From: Bacteroidia bacterium
Lineage (GTDB): Bacteria; Bacteroidota; Bacteroidia; SpSt-205
Length of the DNA stretch: 64,000 nucleotides
Assembly: GCA_026003215.1 (NCBI GenBank)
Contig: BPGV01000001.1
Location: 213,570-277,569 of the forward strand
Reading direction: 5' to 3'
Shown: positions 27,963-37,162 of the stretch, piece by piece
How positions within the stretch are numbered: the stretch's first letter is position 1
How the letters are laid out: every line of letters starts with the position of its first letter
Program-made: the position numbers and the translations under genes
The notes under the pieces: generated by a model
The model's database searches: none
What the model was told of the DNA's origin: nothing
What the model saw: only the letters and a program-made list of their open reading frames with translations

Positions 27963-28820
27963 ATGCCTCGTGCGCGGCTTCTCCATACCCCAGAAGTCGT
28001 AGAGGTCTTGCGAATAGACGCCCAAGCCGGCGTGGCTTGGATACGCCGTCAAGGGTTTGAACAGCGGATACCCCTCGCTCACCTTGTTTTAGAAGAAGAC
28101 CCGCCTTTACCTGCTGGCGAGCCTACTTCGCCTGCGCTCTCTGGAGAAACCGAGCTGTATTTGGTCCCGCATATGGCCCAAGCCCAAGCAGAACTCCACC
28201 TTATCCATGGGCTCAGTCAGCCCGGGTTTTATAGCGTATATTTCAGGAGTAGCACGCAAAAAACTTGGCAATCCCTGTTAGCGGGTATCTTAGTCCCTGG
28301 CGAGTCGCGTTTTTTTGCTTTTTCTCTCCAGCACTATTCGCCGCCCTGGACTGTACATATCCAACGGCTCCTTCTTTCCGAAGGTGAGCAAGCGGCTATT
28401 CCACCAGCATGGGAAAAAACCTTTTCCTTGCGTTTGGTGCAGTTTATGGAGGGGCAGCGGCTACGCCTCACTTCCACAGAGATGTTCACTAAGGAGGTTT
28501 CTCCGACTACTGCCCCTCTACCTAAGTCAGGTGTTTCCACGGGCCTCCCTCCGCAGGAAATAGATTTGCATATTGAGAGGCTGGCCCCTGAGCTGCGGGA
28601 TGCTTCGGCGGAGGAAATTTTTCTGTATCAGGTGCAAGCCCTGCGCCGCTACTTATACGCCTGTGAAGCGGCACAGTACCGGACCGTGACAGTAATCCAC
28701 GGTGTAGGCAAAAAACGGCTTTTTGCCTGCTTGAAAAAGCTGTGCGCAGAAGCCGGGTGGGAGCTTGAACCTCTTTTGGTTCCCCCATACTTAGGGGGGG
28801 CCAGCCGTGTAAAGTTTTAG
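27963..28820 (+). CDS. DUF2027/Smr-domain protein
   Basis: A 285-residue protein. The N-terminal half resembles the DUF2027 proteins of Bacteroidota: a small barrel-like start (VVEVLRIDAQAGVAWI), then a beta-rich domain. The C-terminal ~85 residues form an Smr domain with EIDLHIERL and HGVGKKRLF, the marks of the MutS2-type nuclease domain. Whether it cleaves DNA or RNA is not known. It starts eight bases after ferritin and overlaps metE convergently by four bases. Confidence 0.88.
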   Translation: MPRARLLHTPEVVEVLRIDAQAGVAWIRRQGFEQRIPLAHLVLEEDPPLPAGEPTSPALSGETELYLVPHMAQAQAELHLIHGLSQPGFYSVYFRSSTQKTWQSLLAGILVPGESRFFAFSLQHYSPPWTVHIQRLLLSEGEQAAIPPAWEKTFSLRLVQFMEGQRLRLTSTEMFTKEVSPTTAPLPKSGVSTGLPPQEIDLHIERLAPELRDASAEEIFLYQVQALRRYLYACEAAQYRTVTVIHGVGKKRLFACLKKLCAEAGWELEPLLVPPYLGGASRVKF

Positions 28821-31048
28821 GAGAGAACCTGGGTACGGGCAGCCTGAGCGGCTTCTACCATGTGGATGAGCGCGGGGCGTACTTCTTCCCAGCGGCGCGT
28901 TTTGAGACCGCAGTCTGGATTTACCCAAAGGAGCTTGTCGGGCAGTACCTTTCGGGCAGCTTCTATCACCTGGGCGATGGTCTCGCGGGTGGGTATCGCC
29001 GGCGAATGAATGTCATACACACCTAACCCAATCTGCCTATCCCACTGCGGGAAGCGCCGAAACTCCTCTACCAAGGTCCCCTTGCTCCGAGAAGCCTCAA
29101 TAGATACCACATCAAAGTCCATTTCCCAGATGTATGGGAGGATGCTTTCAAACTCGGAGTAGCACATGTGGGAATGGATCTGGGTGGTAGGCTGCGCATT
29201 AGAAGCTAATCGGAAGGCCCGCACCGCCCAGCGAAAGTACTCCGGCCAATCCCGTTTTTTGAGAGGTGCCCCTTCCCGGAAGGCCGGCTCATCTATTTGG
29301 ATGATTTGAATGCCTGCACGCTCTAAGTCTTGTACTTCATCTAAGATAGCGAGGGCTATCTGATAGGCGACTTCTTCTCGGCTTTTATTAGGGGGGGCAT
29401 AGCTCCAGTTGAGGATGGTAACGGGGCCGGTTAGCATGCCTTTGACGGGCTTGGCAGTGAGCGACTGCGCATACCTAATCTCTTCCACCGTCATGGGCTG
29501 CGGGCGCCATACATCCCCGTAAATGATGGGGGCTCGGTATACCCGAGACCCGTACGAAAGGACCCACCCTTGCTGGGTAATGGCAAAGCCTTCTAACCTT
29601 TCCGCGAAGAACTCCACCATATCGCTGCGTTCAAACTCTCCATGTACAAGTACATCCAGGGCGAGCTCTTCTTGGAAGCGGATAACTTCGGCGATACGCT
29701 GCCGAATCTGCGCCTTGTACTCTTCCGGCGGCACTTTACCTTCCCGATAAGCCTTACGTAAGGCGCGCAGGTCTTCGGTTTGCGGGAAAGAACCGATGGT
29801 CGTCGTGGGCAAAGGCGGGAGTTGGAGCTTTTCTTGTTGGAGGCGGCTGCGTTCGGCATACGGTACCGAGCGGGTAAAGTCGTTTTCTTTGAGGGCGGCT
29901 ACGCGGGCGCGGGTAGGTTCGTGGAAGCCTAAGGGCTGGCCTTGCCAGAGCGCTTCGGAGGCGGCGGCTTCCGCTTGGGCTTGGGCATCGCCTTGGAGGG
30001 CAGCGGCTAAGGTGCGCAGCTCGGCCAGTTTCTCCTTGGCAAAGCTCAGCCTTTCCCACACCGCCGCGGGAATATGGGTCTCCGGTGCCTTGGTCAGCGG
30101 CAGGAAAGAAAGCGGCGCACTCGGCGCGAGCCAGACCTCACGAGCTATTTTAGAGAGACTTTCTACCTCACGGATTTTTTCTTTGAGATTAGCACGCCAG
30201 ACATTACGGCCATCAATTACCCCTGCTATAAGAACCTTATCTTCTGGAAAGCCATACTGGGATAAAGCTTGACGATTAGCGGTATTGGAGACAAAGTCTA
30301 AGCTAATCCCTTTGACAGGAAGTTCTACGAGCCTTGGGTAAAAATCCACCGACTCATAGTACGTCAGCAAGTAAATAGGTAAGCCTGCGAGGTGGTGGTA
30401 GATATAGCCTACCAAGGGTACGGGCACTTCGTCCAGCACGAAGGCGGGTTCATGGAGGAGGAAAGCGGGCGCGCCCGCTTTTTGAAGGGCTTCTAAGAGG
30501 CCCCGGTAAGCGGGTAGAAGTTTTTCTGCGTATTTTTCTATTTCATCCGGGGAGAGGGGCCGACCCTCCTTTTTAGAGAGGGCCAAGAAAGTATAAGGTC
30601 CTATGAGGCTTGGCCAGGCGGAAGTATGCCCGAGCTTTTGGGCCAGTGCATACGCTTGGAGGAAAAAGTCCGGCTGAGCGGTAAGCGGCACCTCCTCCCA
30701 CTCAGGCACCAGGTAATGGTAGTTTGTGTTGAACCATTTGGTCATTTCTAAGGCAGAGGCGCCCCGTGCCATCTGGAAGTACGACTCCCATCCCGTATAG
30801 GGCTGGAACCGGCTGGGAATAAGCCTTACCGCTACCGCTACATCCAGCATGGGGTCATAAAAAGAAAGTTCCCCACTGGGGTAAATAGAGACATGGGTTT
30901 TATAGGTATTCAGCCTTTCGGCTTCTAAGGTTTCCATGCCGGTCAGGAGGTCTGCTTCCGAAGTCTTCTTTTGCCAGAATCGTTCTAAGAGGGTCTTATA
31001 CTGGCGCTTCTCGCCCAATCGGGGCAAACCAAACGCAAGTGTATGCAT
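28817..31048 (-). CDS. metE: Cobalamin-independent methionine synthase
   Basis: Transfers methyl from 5-methyltetrahydropteroyl-triglutamate to homocysteine. The 743 residues match the family. The N-terminal half begins FGLPRLGEKRQYK. The catalytic half carries the zinc ligands in HSHMCYSEF and PDCGLKTR, and the substrate segment QIDEPAFRE. The ATG at 31048 follows TACCTTTG by seven bases; seven extra N-terminal codons would lie upstream of the promoter. It is divergent from a B12-type binding lipoprotein. Confidence 0.97.
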   Translation of the reverse strand: MHTLAFGLPRLGEKRQYKTLLERFWQKKTSEADLLTGMETLEAERLNTYKTHVSIYPSGELSFYDPMLDVAVAVRLIPSRFQPYTGWESYFQMARGASALEMTKWFNTNYHYLVPEWEEVPLTAQPDFFLQAYALAQKLGHTSAWPSLIGPYTFLALSKKEGRPLSPDEIEKYAEKLLPAYRGLLEALQKAGAPAFLLHEPAFVLDEVPVPLVGYIYHHLAGLPIYLLTYYESVDFYPRLVELPVKGISLDFVSNTANRQALSQYGFPEDKVLIAGVIDGRNVWRANLKEKIREVESLSKIAREVWLAPSAPLSFLPLTKAPETHIPAAVWERLSFAKEKLAELRTLAAALQGDAQAQAEAAASEALWQGQPLGFHEPTRARVAALKENDFTRSVPYAERSRLQQEKLQLPPLPTTTIGSFPQTEDLRALRKAYREGKVPPEEYKAQIRQRIAEVIRFQEELALDVLVHGEFERSDMVEFFAERLEGFAITQQGWVLSYGSRVYRAPIIYGDVWRPQPMTVEEIRYAQSLTAKPVKGMLTGPVTILNWSYAPPNKSREEVAYQIALAILDEVQDLERAGIQIIQIDEPAFREGAPLKKRDWPEYFRWAVRAFRLASNAQPTTQIHSHMCYSEFESILPYIWEMDFDVVSIEASRSKGTLVEEFRRFPQWDRQIGLGVYDIHSPAIPTRETIAQVIEAARKVLPDKLLWVNPDCGLKTRRWEEVRPALIHMVEAAQAARTQVLS

Positions 31049-31055
31049 GTCGCGA

Positions 31056-31063
31056 CAAAGGTA
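31056..31063 (-). promoter_or_regulatory. TAnnTTTG promoter of metE
   Basis: Minus-strand TACCTTTG, seven bases before the metE ATG. Confidence 0.7.
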
Positions 31064-31074
31064 AGCCAAAAGCG

Positions 31075-31107
31075 CCTATACTCTTGGGATATTGGCAGGA
31101 GTATAGG
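31075..31107. promoter_or_regulatory. Operator-like inverted repeat between metE and the binding-protein gene
   Basis: CCTATACTC (31075-31083) and GAGTATAGG (31099-31107) form a perfect 9-base inverted repeat with 15 bases between. The right arm ends where the near-consensus -7 element GAACTTTG (31107-31114) of the plus-strand gene begins, and TTG at 31084-31086 is placed like a -33 element. The position suits a repressor of both divergent genes. Confidence 0.55.
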
Positions 31108-31118
31108 AACTTTGGCGC

Positions 31119-32042
31119 GTGCGGGTCTGGGACAAACTCTTTTGGGTGTCTGGCGTGTTGTGGATAGGGTGTACCCGAGCACCTGAATGGCTGCAAGAAG
31201 CCCCCCTTGTAGGTATGCGCGTCCGAGATGACAAAGGACAAGAGCATTATTTAAAAGCCCCTCCCCAGCGGGTAGCTTTATGCACAGGAGAGGCTCTGCT
31301 GTTGTGGGAAAAAGCCGGCCTATTTTCTATGGTGCAGGCGGCCTGTGTAGGTGAGGGAGATAATGCGCGGTTTTTTTATCTACCTTGTGAGGATTCTTTA
31401 TTACTTTTAGAGGTATTGTATCGTTTACGTCCGGATTGGGTTTGGTTTTCCGAAAAAAACCTCCTTACAGCGCAGGCCTTTCCCGCATATGTATTTGCCC
31501 CGAAAAGTACCGCAGAATGGTTGCGTAACTTACGACAGCTCGGGGCATTATATGATAACCCGCCGCTTATCCGTGTAGCTGATAGCTTGCAAGCGCTCGT
31601 GACTTCCCTTCAAAAGAAACTTCAGGAAGCGCGGCGCCTGCGGGTAGCGGTTATTGCTCTCGGCTCGCCTTTCCAGCTGGTTACCACCCGACATCCGCTG
31701 GCTACCCTTATTCAAGAAGCGGGGGGAAGCGTACTGTACTGTGATTCTTTACCTCCTCTGGATACCCTTAGGGCTAATCCTCCAGATGTCCTCCTCATCC
31801 CTGAAGGTTCCACAGAACTTTTGAATGACTTTCTGACTCACTACCCTGAGGGTTATACTTTTCCTGCCCTTCAATACAAGCGTCTTTTTAGCATAGAACG
31901 GTGGATGATAGAGCGACCTTTTGCAGATGCCCCGACAGCTTTTTTTTCTCTGGTAAGGATTTTGCATCCAGAACTCACCGGTTCAGCTTCGGAGCCACCG
32001 GCTGAGGAGATAGAAAAGGCCGCTCAGGAGCACGCTCAGTAA
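31119..32042 (+). CDS. Periplasmic-binding lipoprotein (BtuF/FepB-like)
   Basis: A 307-residue solute-binding protein of the class used by vitamin B12 and ferric-chelate ABC importers. The signal ends LWIGC (Cys18). The family feature is the segment after PQRVALCTGEALLLWEKAG and the second lobe with RLRVAVIALGSP and ANPPDVLLIPEGS. GAACTTTG, one mismatch from consensus, lies four bases before the GTG. No permease or ATPase gene is adjacent, so the ligand is unknown; metE next door makes B12 or methionine-linked regulation plausible but not shown. Confidence 0.85.
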   Translation: MRVWDKLFWVSGVLWIGCTRAPEWLQEAPLVGMRVRDDKGQEHYLKAPPQRVALCTGEALLLWEKAGLFSMVQAACVGEGDNARFFYLPCEDSLLLLEVLYRLRPDWVWFSEKNLLTAQAFPAYVFAPKSTAEWLRNLRQLGALYDNPPLIRVADSLQALVTSLQKKLQEARRLRVAVIALGSPFQLVTTRHPLATLIQEAGGSVLYCDSLPPLDTLRANPPDVLLIPEGSTELLNDFLTHYPEGYTFPALQYKRLFSIERWMIERPFADAPTAFFSLVRILHPELTGSASEPPAEEIEKAAQEHAQ

Positions 32043-32207
32043 AACACTTGTGCCCAACGGGATATATAGCCGAAAGGAAGGTCGCTCAATCACGATATCT
32101 CCAGGGAGACGGGGCCATTCCCAGGAAAAGCGTTCAAAGAACCAGAGCAGCCCTCCTATGGCCATAAGAAAGGCTCCTACCAAGAGGAGGACTTTACCCA
32201 TAGACAT
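31983..32207 (-). CDS. DUF2905 small membrane protein
   Basis: A 74-residue protein with two membrane helices flanking the diagnostic PRLPGDIVIERPSFRLYIPLG-type segment of DUF2905. The function of the family is unknown. It starts four bases after the stop of the sorted secreted protein upstream and overlaps the convergent binding-protein gene by 60 bases. Confidence 0.88.
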   Translation of the reverse strand: MSMGKVLLLVGAFLMAIGGLLWFFERFSWEWPRLPGDIVIERPSFRLYIPLGTSVLLSVLLSGLFYLLSRWLRS

Positions 32208-32211
32208 GGCC

Positions 32212-33261
32212 TTATCGTATAAGCCAGAAGCGGTGCCAGGTAGTCTGGCTATTTTGGGTAAGCCGTAAGAAATACACGCCTTCTGACAGGTGGGCAGGCA
32301 AGCGGATTTGCCCTTCGGGGGAGACTTCCCCCTCGGCGACCATTTGGCCTAAAAGGTTTCTTATCAGATAACGCCCATGAGGAGGAGAAACCCATAAGCT
32401 ACCCTGAGTAGGATTAGGCGTGATTCGCACAGATGAACCCCCTCCAAGCAAAGCTGTGGGCGATAAGGTGTTTTTATACTGGATGAGTACTGGCACAAAT
32501 GCGCCCCCCATACCAGACCAGTTGCCTTGCACGCGTAGGAGAGGAACGCCTTCTTCTTGCGCTAACCACTGAAACTCTGTATAGGAAGAGTCTCGCTGTT
32601 GAAGGGGAATACCGTTATAGTAGAGGGTGTCTTTTTGGTGAACGTCTTGTCGTAGGCGCAAGCAGACCTTTTGGGTGTAGGGCGTTTGGGTTGGGCCGTA
32701 CCCATCTACCCGATGAAGCCTATAGCCCCGCTGGGCTAAAGTGATAGTACCTCCTCCTACCGGAGCAGGGAAAGAAAACCGCAGCCAAAAAGTAGTGCTA
32801 TCATTTTGTCCATAGGTCAAAGGAAGCACATATACTTCATCGGGGTCTTGATAGCACGGCGTAAGGGGTAAGCCATTAACGGAGGCTCCTATTCCTTGTA
32901 CGGTGAGCGCGGAGGTACCCTTGCGTAAAAAAGCATAAATGTCGCGTATGGATATTCCTCCGGGCGAAGGGAAAGAATCTGCGATCTTGAGTAAAAGAGC
33001 TTGGAGACTGGCATTTCCACACGAAAAGGTGTATTGCGGCGCTTCCCAGACATGCTTCCAGGCGATGGTGAGTTGGGTATCGCTGGGTAGCTGAGAGAAA
33101 TCCCAGGTGTAGTTAGGGCCTGTGGCAGTAAAATCTATACCGGGCTGAGGGCGGCTTTGGCTCACGATGTAAGTAGTACCGGCGGAGGGAAGGTCTGAAG
33201 CCGTAATCTGAATCTGCGCGCAAGCCCAGGCAAGAAAAAATATGCCCAATCGTACGGACAT
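32212..33261 (-). CDS. Secreted protein with type IX C-terminal sorting domain
   Basis: A 349-residue protein with a signal peptide (about 1-15) and a C-terminal ~75-residue type A sorting domain: ITPNPTQGSLWVS, then RNLLGQMVAEGE and SEGVYFLRL, ending in a basic tail. Such domains route proteins through SprA and are usually removed on the cell surface. The central region (about 16-270) is beta-rich and otherwise unrecognised. The start is fixed by TATATTTG four bases upstream. Confidence 0.88.
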   Translation of the reverse strand: MSVRLGIFFLAWACAQIQITASDLPSAGTTYIVSQSRPQPGIDFTATGPNYTWDFSQLPSDTQLTIAWKHVWEAPQYTFSCGNASLQALLLKIADSFPSPGGISIRDIYAFLRKGTSALTVQGIGASVNGLPLTPCYQDPDEVYVLPLTYGQNDSTTFWLRFSFPAPVGGGTITLAQRGYRLHRVDGYGPTQTPYTQKVCLRLRQDVHQKDTLYYNGIPLQQRDSSYTEFQWLAQEEGVPLLRVQGNWSGMGGAFVPVLIQYKNTLSPTALLGGGSSVRITPNPTQGSLWVSPPHGRYLIRNLLGQMVAEGEVSPEGQIRLPAHLSEGVYFLRLTQNSQTTWHRFWLIR

Positions 33262-33265
33262 GAAG

Positions 33266-33273
33266 CAAATATA
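33266..33273 (-). promoter_or_regulatory. TAnnTTTG promoter
   Basis: Minus-strand TATATTTG, four bases before the ATG of the sorted secreted protein. Confidence 0.7.
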
Positions 33274-33285
33274 AGGAAGCCTTAG

Positions 33286-33723
33286 CTAAGGACGGCGTAG
33301 CTGGAAAAAGTGCCGTAGGAGAGTGAGTGCTTCCTCCGCAAAAGGGCCGCGACGGACCCGCGTACGAGGATGTAGGAGGGAAGGCGTATGCCGGGAGAAG
33401 CCGCGTTGCGGGTCTGGTGCGGCATAAACAATCTCTCCTATCTGAGCCCAAGTTAACGCTCCTGCACACATAGGACAGGGTTCTAAGGTGACGTAGAGGG
33501 TAGCGTCGGGGAGGTATTTACTGCGTAGGTGCGTAGTGGCTGCGGTAAGGCAGAGCATCTCGGCGTGGGCGGTGGGGTCTTTAAGCTGTTCGGTGCGGTT
33601 ATGGTCACGGGCGAGCAGGTGAGGACCTACCACGAGCACAGCACCGATAGGAACTTCTCCCTCTTCTAAGGCTCGGTGGGCCTCCTGTAGAGCTATACGC
33701 ATAAAGTGCTCGTCAGCCCTCAC
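33286..33723 (-). CDS. tadA: tRNA-specific adenosine deaminase
   Basis: Deaminates A34 to inosine in tRNA-Arg. The 145-residue protein has the zinc-hydrolase motifs AHAEM (His ligand and catalytic Glu) and PCPMCAG (two Cys ligands). The GTG at 33723 overlaps the stop of the EamA gene as GTGA; a longer in-frame reading inside that gene is rejected. Guanine deaminase is a less likely alternative. Confidence 0.93.
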   Translation of the reverse strand: MRADEHFMRIALQEAHRALEEGEVPIGAVLVVGPHLLARDHNRTEQLKDPTAHAEMLCLTAATTHLRSKYLPDATLYVTLEPCPMCAGALTWAQIGEIVYAAPDPQRGFSRHTPSLLHPRTRVRRGPFAEEALTLLRHFFQLRRP

Positions 33724-34640
33724 CGGCGGAAAAGTATCATTCCTCCAGTAGTAAGTAGGGCAGCCACACCCAGCTGCCAAGAAAGGGGTTCCTGCCCTAT
33801 CCCAGCAGCTAACGCAGCCGTGCCTATGGGTTGAAGGTTAATATACAAAGCCGCTTGAGTCGGGGTCAACTGGGTGAGGCCGGCATTCAATAAAAGATAG
33901 GCCAGGACCGACATGCCCACGATAAGGTATCCTAAGCTCACCCAGGCGCCTGGTGTCAGGGTGGCCCAGGATTGGCGGAAAAAACCCCCAATCAAGGTAG
34001 GGGTATGTAAAAGGGCCCCTATGAGCATTACATAAGAAGTTACCGCGAGCGCCCCCAGCCGCTCTATCATGGGGGGGGAAAAGTTTAAGTACCAGCCCCA
34101 AAAGCCTACGGCTACAAGAATAAGCAACCAGCCCCACCCGTGTGCGCTATGAAGGACATTGTGCCAAAGAGCTAAAACTACCCCTATGTAGGCCATAGCT
34201 AACGCAAAGAGCTTTGAAGTTGAAACCTTCTCTCGTCCAAAGACGGATACCCCTAACCAAAAGACTACCGAAGGCGTAAGGGCATAGATGAGTGCGGTAG
34301 TTGCGGCTGTCGTGTAGCGTAATCCCCAGTTGAAGAGCAGCTGATTAAAAAATATACCCAGTATGGCGATAATGAACAACCTTTTTTGCCAGGATTTAGG
34401 CAAGTCGCTCCAACCATAGGCGATATACCCTTTTCGTTTAAAGAATGGCCAGAGGAGGAGATAAATAGCTGCACTGCCCCAGGCTCGGAGGCCTGTCAGA
34501 AGCAGGGGATCAAACCGCTGGGCAGCCTCCCTCCCTATCACATAGCCGCCGCATATAATAGCCGTCTGTCCCAGTAAGGCTGCATGTCCTACCCAAGAAG
34601 AGGGCTTAGCTACGACATTTACACTTCCAGACGGTCGCAT
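33720..34640 (-). CDS. EamA/DMT-family transporter
   Basis: Inner-membrane metabolite transporter of 306 residues with about ten hydrophobic helices arranged as two EamA repeats. The first repeat includes ILGIFFNQLLFNWGLRYTTA; the second ends with the PTQAALYINLQPIGTAALAA segment. Substrate unknown. It overlaps the AddB-like gene upstream by 22 bases and tadA downstream by four. Confidence 0.92.
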   Translation of the reverse strand: MRPSGSVNVVAKPSSWVGHAALLGQTAIICGGYVIGREAAQRFDPLLLTGLRAWGSAAIYLLLWPFFKRKGYIAYGWSDLPKSWQKRLFIIAILGIFFNQLLFNWGLRYTTAATTALIYALTPSVVFWLGVSVFGREKVSTSKLFALAMAYIGVVLALWHNVLHSAHGWGWLLILVAVGFWGWYLNFSPPMIERLGALAVTSYVMLIGALLHTPTLIGGFFRQSWATLTPGAWVSLGYLIVGMSVLAYLLLNAGLTQLTPTQAALYINLQPIGTAALAAGIGQEPLSWQLGVAALLTTGGMILFRR

Positions 34641-37162
34641 AATAAAGCAAAATCACAATACCGGCAACTGTAGTGGTCAGTGGTCTGAGGAAAGGCTAAG
34701 GCGCCTTCTTTTGACTTCTTCTCCAGCTTAGGTACAATATTACTGATGAGCTGCTCTAACTTATTGAGGTATTCTTGTATCCCCTCTGGATGAAAGGCCG
34801 CATAGAGGGTATCTGGGCCCGCCTCTTGCTTAGGGCGCCACCAGAGATTGATAATGACTATCGTAGGCAAGGAATTAAGCGTTGCGCCCCCGCTTTTTGA
34901 AAGGGCGTGGAGGTAGATTAGAGCTTGCAGGCCCGATTCTGGAAACTTTTTGGGGGGGGTATAAGGTTCATTTGTCTCAGGCCAGCGCCAATCCCAAGGA
35001 ATAGTATGCAACTTTTTGACATCTTGGGAAAGGGATGACTTAAAATCTATCAGGTAACGACGCGGTGACTCAAGTACTTCTCCTGTAGTAGGGTCTGTCC
35101 ATGCTTCTATGAGTAAATCTATGCGGCCCTTTATCGGGGGGCTTGGTAGCGATACAGGGGTTTCGGAAAAGAAATGCAGCCTATGATAGAACTGCGCAAA
35201 ATGTCGAAAACGAAGCACTTTTTGGGGATTTGCTGCAGATTCATACAAAAGAGCTGTAAGGCTGTGGAGGATAGGTTGGCTTACTTGCGCCATGAAAGGG
35301 CGTAAGGGCTTATATTTTCGCTTCCAGAGAGGCTGCTGGTCACGCGCACGAATCCTCCCCAAGCGGTAATAGAGTCTTCTGCAGCTCAGGCGATACGCTA
35401 CCTTTCGGAGAGAAGCTTCATACGCCGCATGAGGAGCGCGGCGGGAACGAAAAGCCCAGCCTACGATTTCATGAAGGAGGGTACCTATTTCAGCGGCTTC
35501 GGAAGCGGGACGCTCAGAGAGGACCTTTTGCCAATAAAATCTTCTTGGGCAAATAAAAAGCTGACTTAGCTCGGAGGGAGAAAGGGGGGTGGAGGCTGAA
35601 AGCGGTGTATTGGGGGTTAAAGGTTGGGAGGCGAGGCGTGGCGGTGGCGGATTCGGAGGCGAAGGCGAGATCGTGAAGTACTTAGCTATGGAAAGGCTAT
35701 CGGCATGGGTCAAAAGGTCTTCTATGGGTGTGGAGTTTTCTACGCCGGCAAGACGCCAGAGAAAGATATTTTTACTGCCCCAGAGGAGGAGCGAGAGAAG
35801 CCGCCACCCTAACTTTCGGTGGGCCTCAGGGGAAAAGAAGCGGCGGCGTAAGCCCGCAGGCCAGAAGCTCACCCTTTCCCATCGGCCTAAAAACTCTCCG
35901 GGCGGATTTATCAAGAAGAGTGCGTCATAAGCCCCTCCAGCTATCTGCGGCAGGCGACCTAAGTAAATACGCGTTTGCGGAAAGATCCCCTTATAGATAG
36001 GATTGCGGCTTTGTAAGAGCTGAAAGAGAAACTGCCAAGCATTGGGATCTTCGGGGACCATTTTTGAGGTTACCTGGGCATAGAGGGTGGCAGCCCACTG
36101 GTCAGCAGGGTCTTCGGAGGCAGATACCATCGGCCATGCCCGCACCTTGCCTGCCAAGCCATCCAGGAGAAGTGGTTGTAAGCTTTTACCTACTTGGGTA
36201 CTTTCCCATAGAGCTGTGGGTTTGGCTGAAATTATTTCCTGATAAGGAAGCTGTTTTTCTATAAACTGTTGAAAAATAATCAGGGTATCCTCCCTCCCCC
36301 ACACGGCTATACGGGCCTCAGGGTTTTGGTTGTGCCATGCTGCCAGGGTTTGTGCGGCCTCTTCTAAAAGCTCTATAAGAGAAGGACGTTCATAAATGGT
36401 TACTTGTCGTGCAGAGTCTGGCCATGTAGCCACTCGCGTGCCGGGGAAAGGCTTATCCCACACTTCAGGGAGCATAGTGGATAGCAATTCAGTATCCCAC
36501 CGCCAGACTTCTGCCCCTGCTTTTGCCCCATTCGCTATAACTTTTTCTAAAAGGGGATAAGAACTATATACATGGAGAAAGACCACTTTTTCCCAAGCCA
36601 TATCTGAGCTATGTAAAACTTGTTGAAGAGCTTCTTCGGCGAAAAGGCGATTCTTTTGTGAGAGGTATTGGTGATAGTGATGAATGAAGTCAACGAAATT
36701 TTCCCAAAATATACCCTTGGAGCTATCTATAAGAGGTAGGGGTAGCTGCTGGAGCCAAGTGAGAGCATTTTTTTCATACAAGGCAAATAGTTGAGCGATC
36801 TCTTTTTCGGCTTTGAGGGCCTTCCAGTAGCCCAAAGCTTCTTGCAGGGAGGAGGTGGCCCAAAGTACCTCTTGCCAATCACGCCCGAGGCGCTGGGCCA
36901 TCGCCCAATGCTCAGGAAAGTAGGTTTCTCCGGTGCGCCCTATACGAGCTAAAGCCTTGTCAAAGGCTTCCAAAAGATCAAGCGGATTAGGTTTATTTTT
37001 TTTTGCTTTTTCTGAGGCCCAGGTGAAAATATCTTGTATGTAGGGATAGCCTGTATCTATTTTCAGCGCTTCGGCTAAAAAAGGGTCAGCGGTAACGAAT
37101 ACCTTACCCTCCGTACTACGGAGTGCGTGATAAAAGGGCTCCGGGAGTAAGCCTGAGCTCAT
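34619..37162 (-). CDS. AddB-like PD-(D/E)XK nuclease with iron-sulfur cysteines
   Basis: An 847-residue protein. The C-terminal third is a RecB-family nuclease: EIGTLLHEIV, GRIDLLIE and YLIDFKSS carry the catalytic residues. Four cysteines suit the AddB-type 4Fe-4S staple: Cys538 in CPRRFYW and Cys833, Cys836 and Cys842 near the C-terminus. The N-terminal part resembles an inactive helicase fold and shows no Walker A motif, as in AddB. It probably acts in double-strand break processing, but no AddA-like helicase gene is in the window. It overlaps the coiled-coil gene by ATGA. Confidence 0.87.
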   Translation of the reverse strand: MSSGLLPEPFYHALRSTEGKVFVTADPFLAEALKIDTGYPYIQDIFTWASEKAKKNKPNPLDLLEAFDKALARIGRTGETYFPEHWAMAQRLGRDWQEVLWATSSLQEALGYWKALKAEKEIAQLFALYEKNALTWLQQLPLPLIDSSKGIFWENFVDFIHHYHQYLSQKNRLFAEEALQQVLHSSDMAWEKVVFLHVYSSYPLLEKVIANGAKAGAEVWRWDTELLSTMLPEVWDKPFPGTRVATWPDSARQVTIYERPSLIELLEEAAQTLAAWHNQNPEARIAVWGREDTLIIFQQFIEKQLPYQEIISAKPTALWESTQVGKSLQPLLLDGLAGKVRAWPMVSASEDPADQWAATLYAQVTSKMVPEDPNAWQFLFQLLQSRNPIYKGIFPQTRIYLGRLPQIAGGAYDALFLINPPGEFLGRWERVSFWPAGLRRRFFSPEAHRKLGWRLLSLLLWGSKNIFLWRLAGVENSTPIEDLLTHADSLSIAKYFTISPSPPNPPPPRLASQPLTPNTPLSASTPLSPSELSQLFICPRRFYWQKVLSERPASEAAEIGTLLHEIVGWAFRSRRAPHAAYEASLRKVAYRLSCRRLYYRLGRIRARDQQPLWKRKYKPLRPFMAQVSQPILHSLTALLYESAANPQKVLRFRHFAQFYHRLHFFSETPVSLPSPPIKGRIDLLIEAWTDPTTGEVLESPRRYLIDFKSSLSQDVKKLHTIPWDWRWPETNEPYTPPKKFPESGLQALIYLHALSKSGGATLNSLPTIVIINLWWRPKQEAGPDTLYAAFHPEGIQEYLNKLEQLISNIVPKLEKKSKEGALAFPQTTDHYSCRYCDFALLCDRLEV

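Noticed and set aside
31049-31118. Cobalamin riboswitch between metE and the binding-protein gene
   Set aside because: Only 70 bases separate the starts and no B12-box or pseudoknot-type core is present; a simple inverted repeat is there instead.
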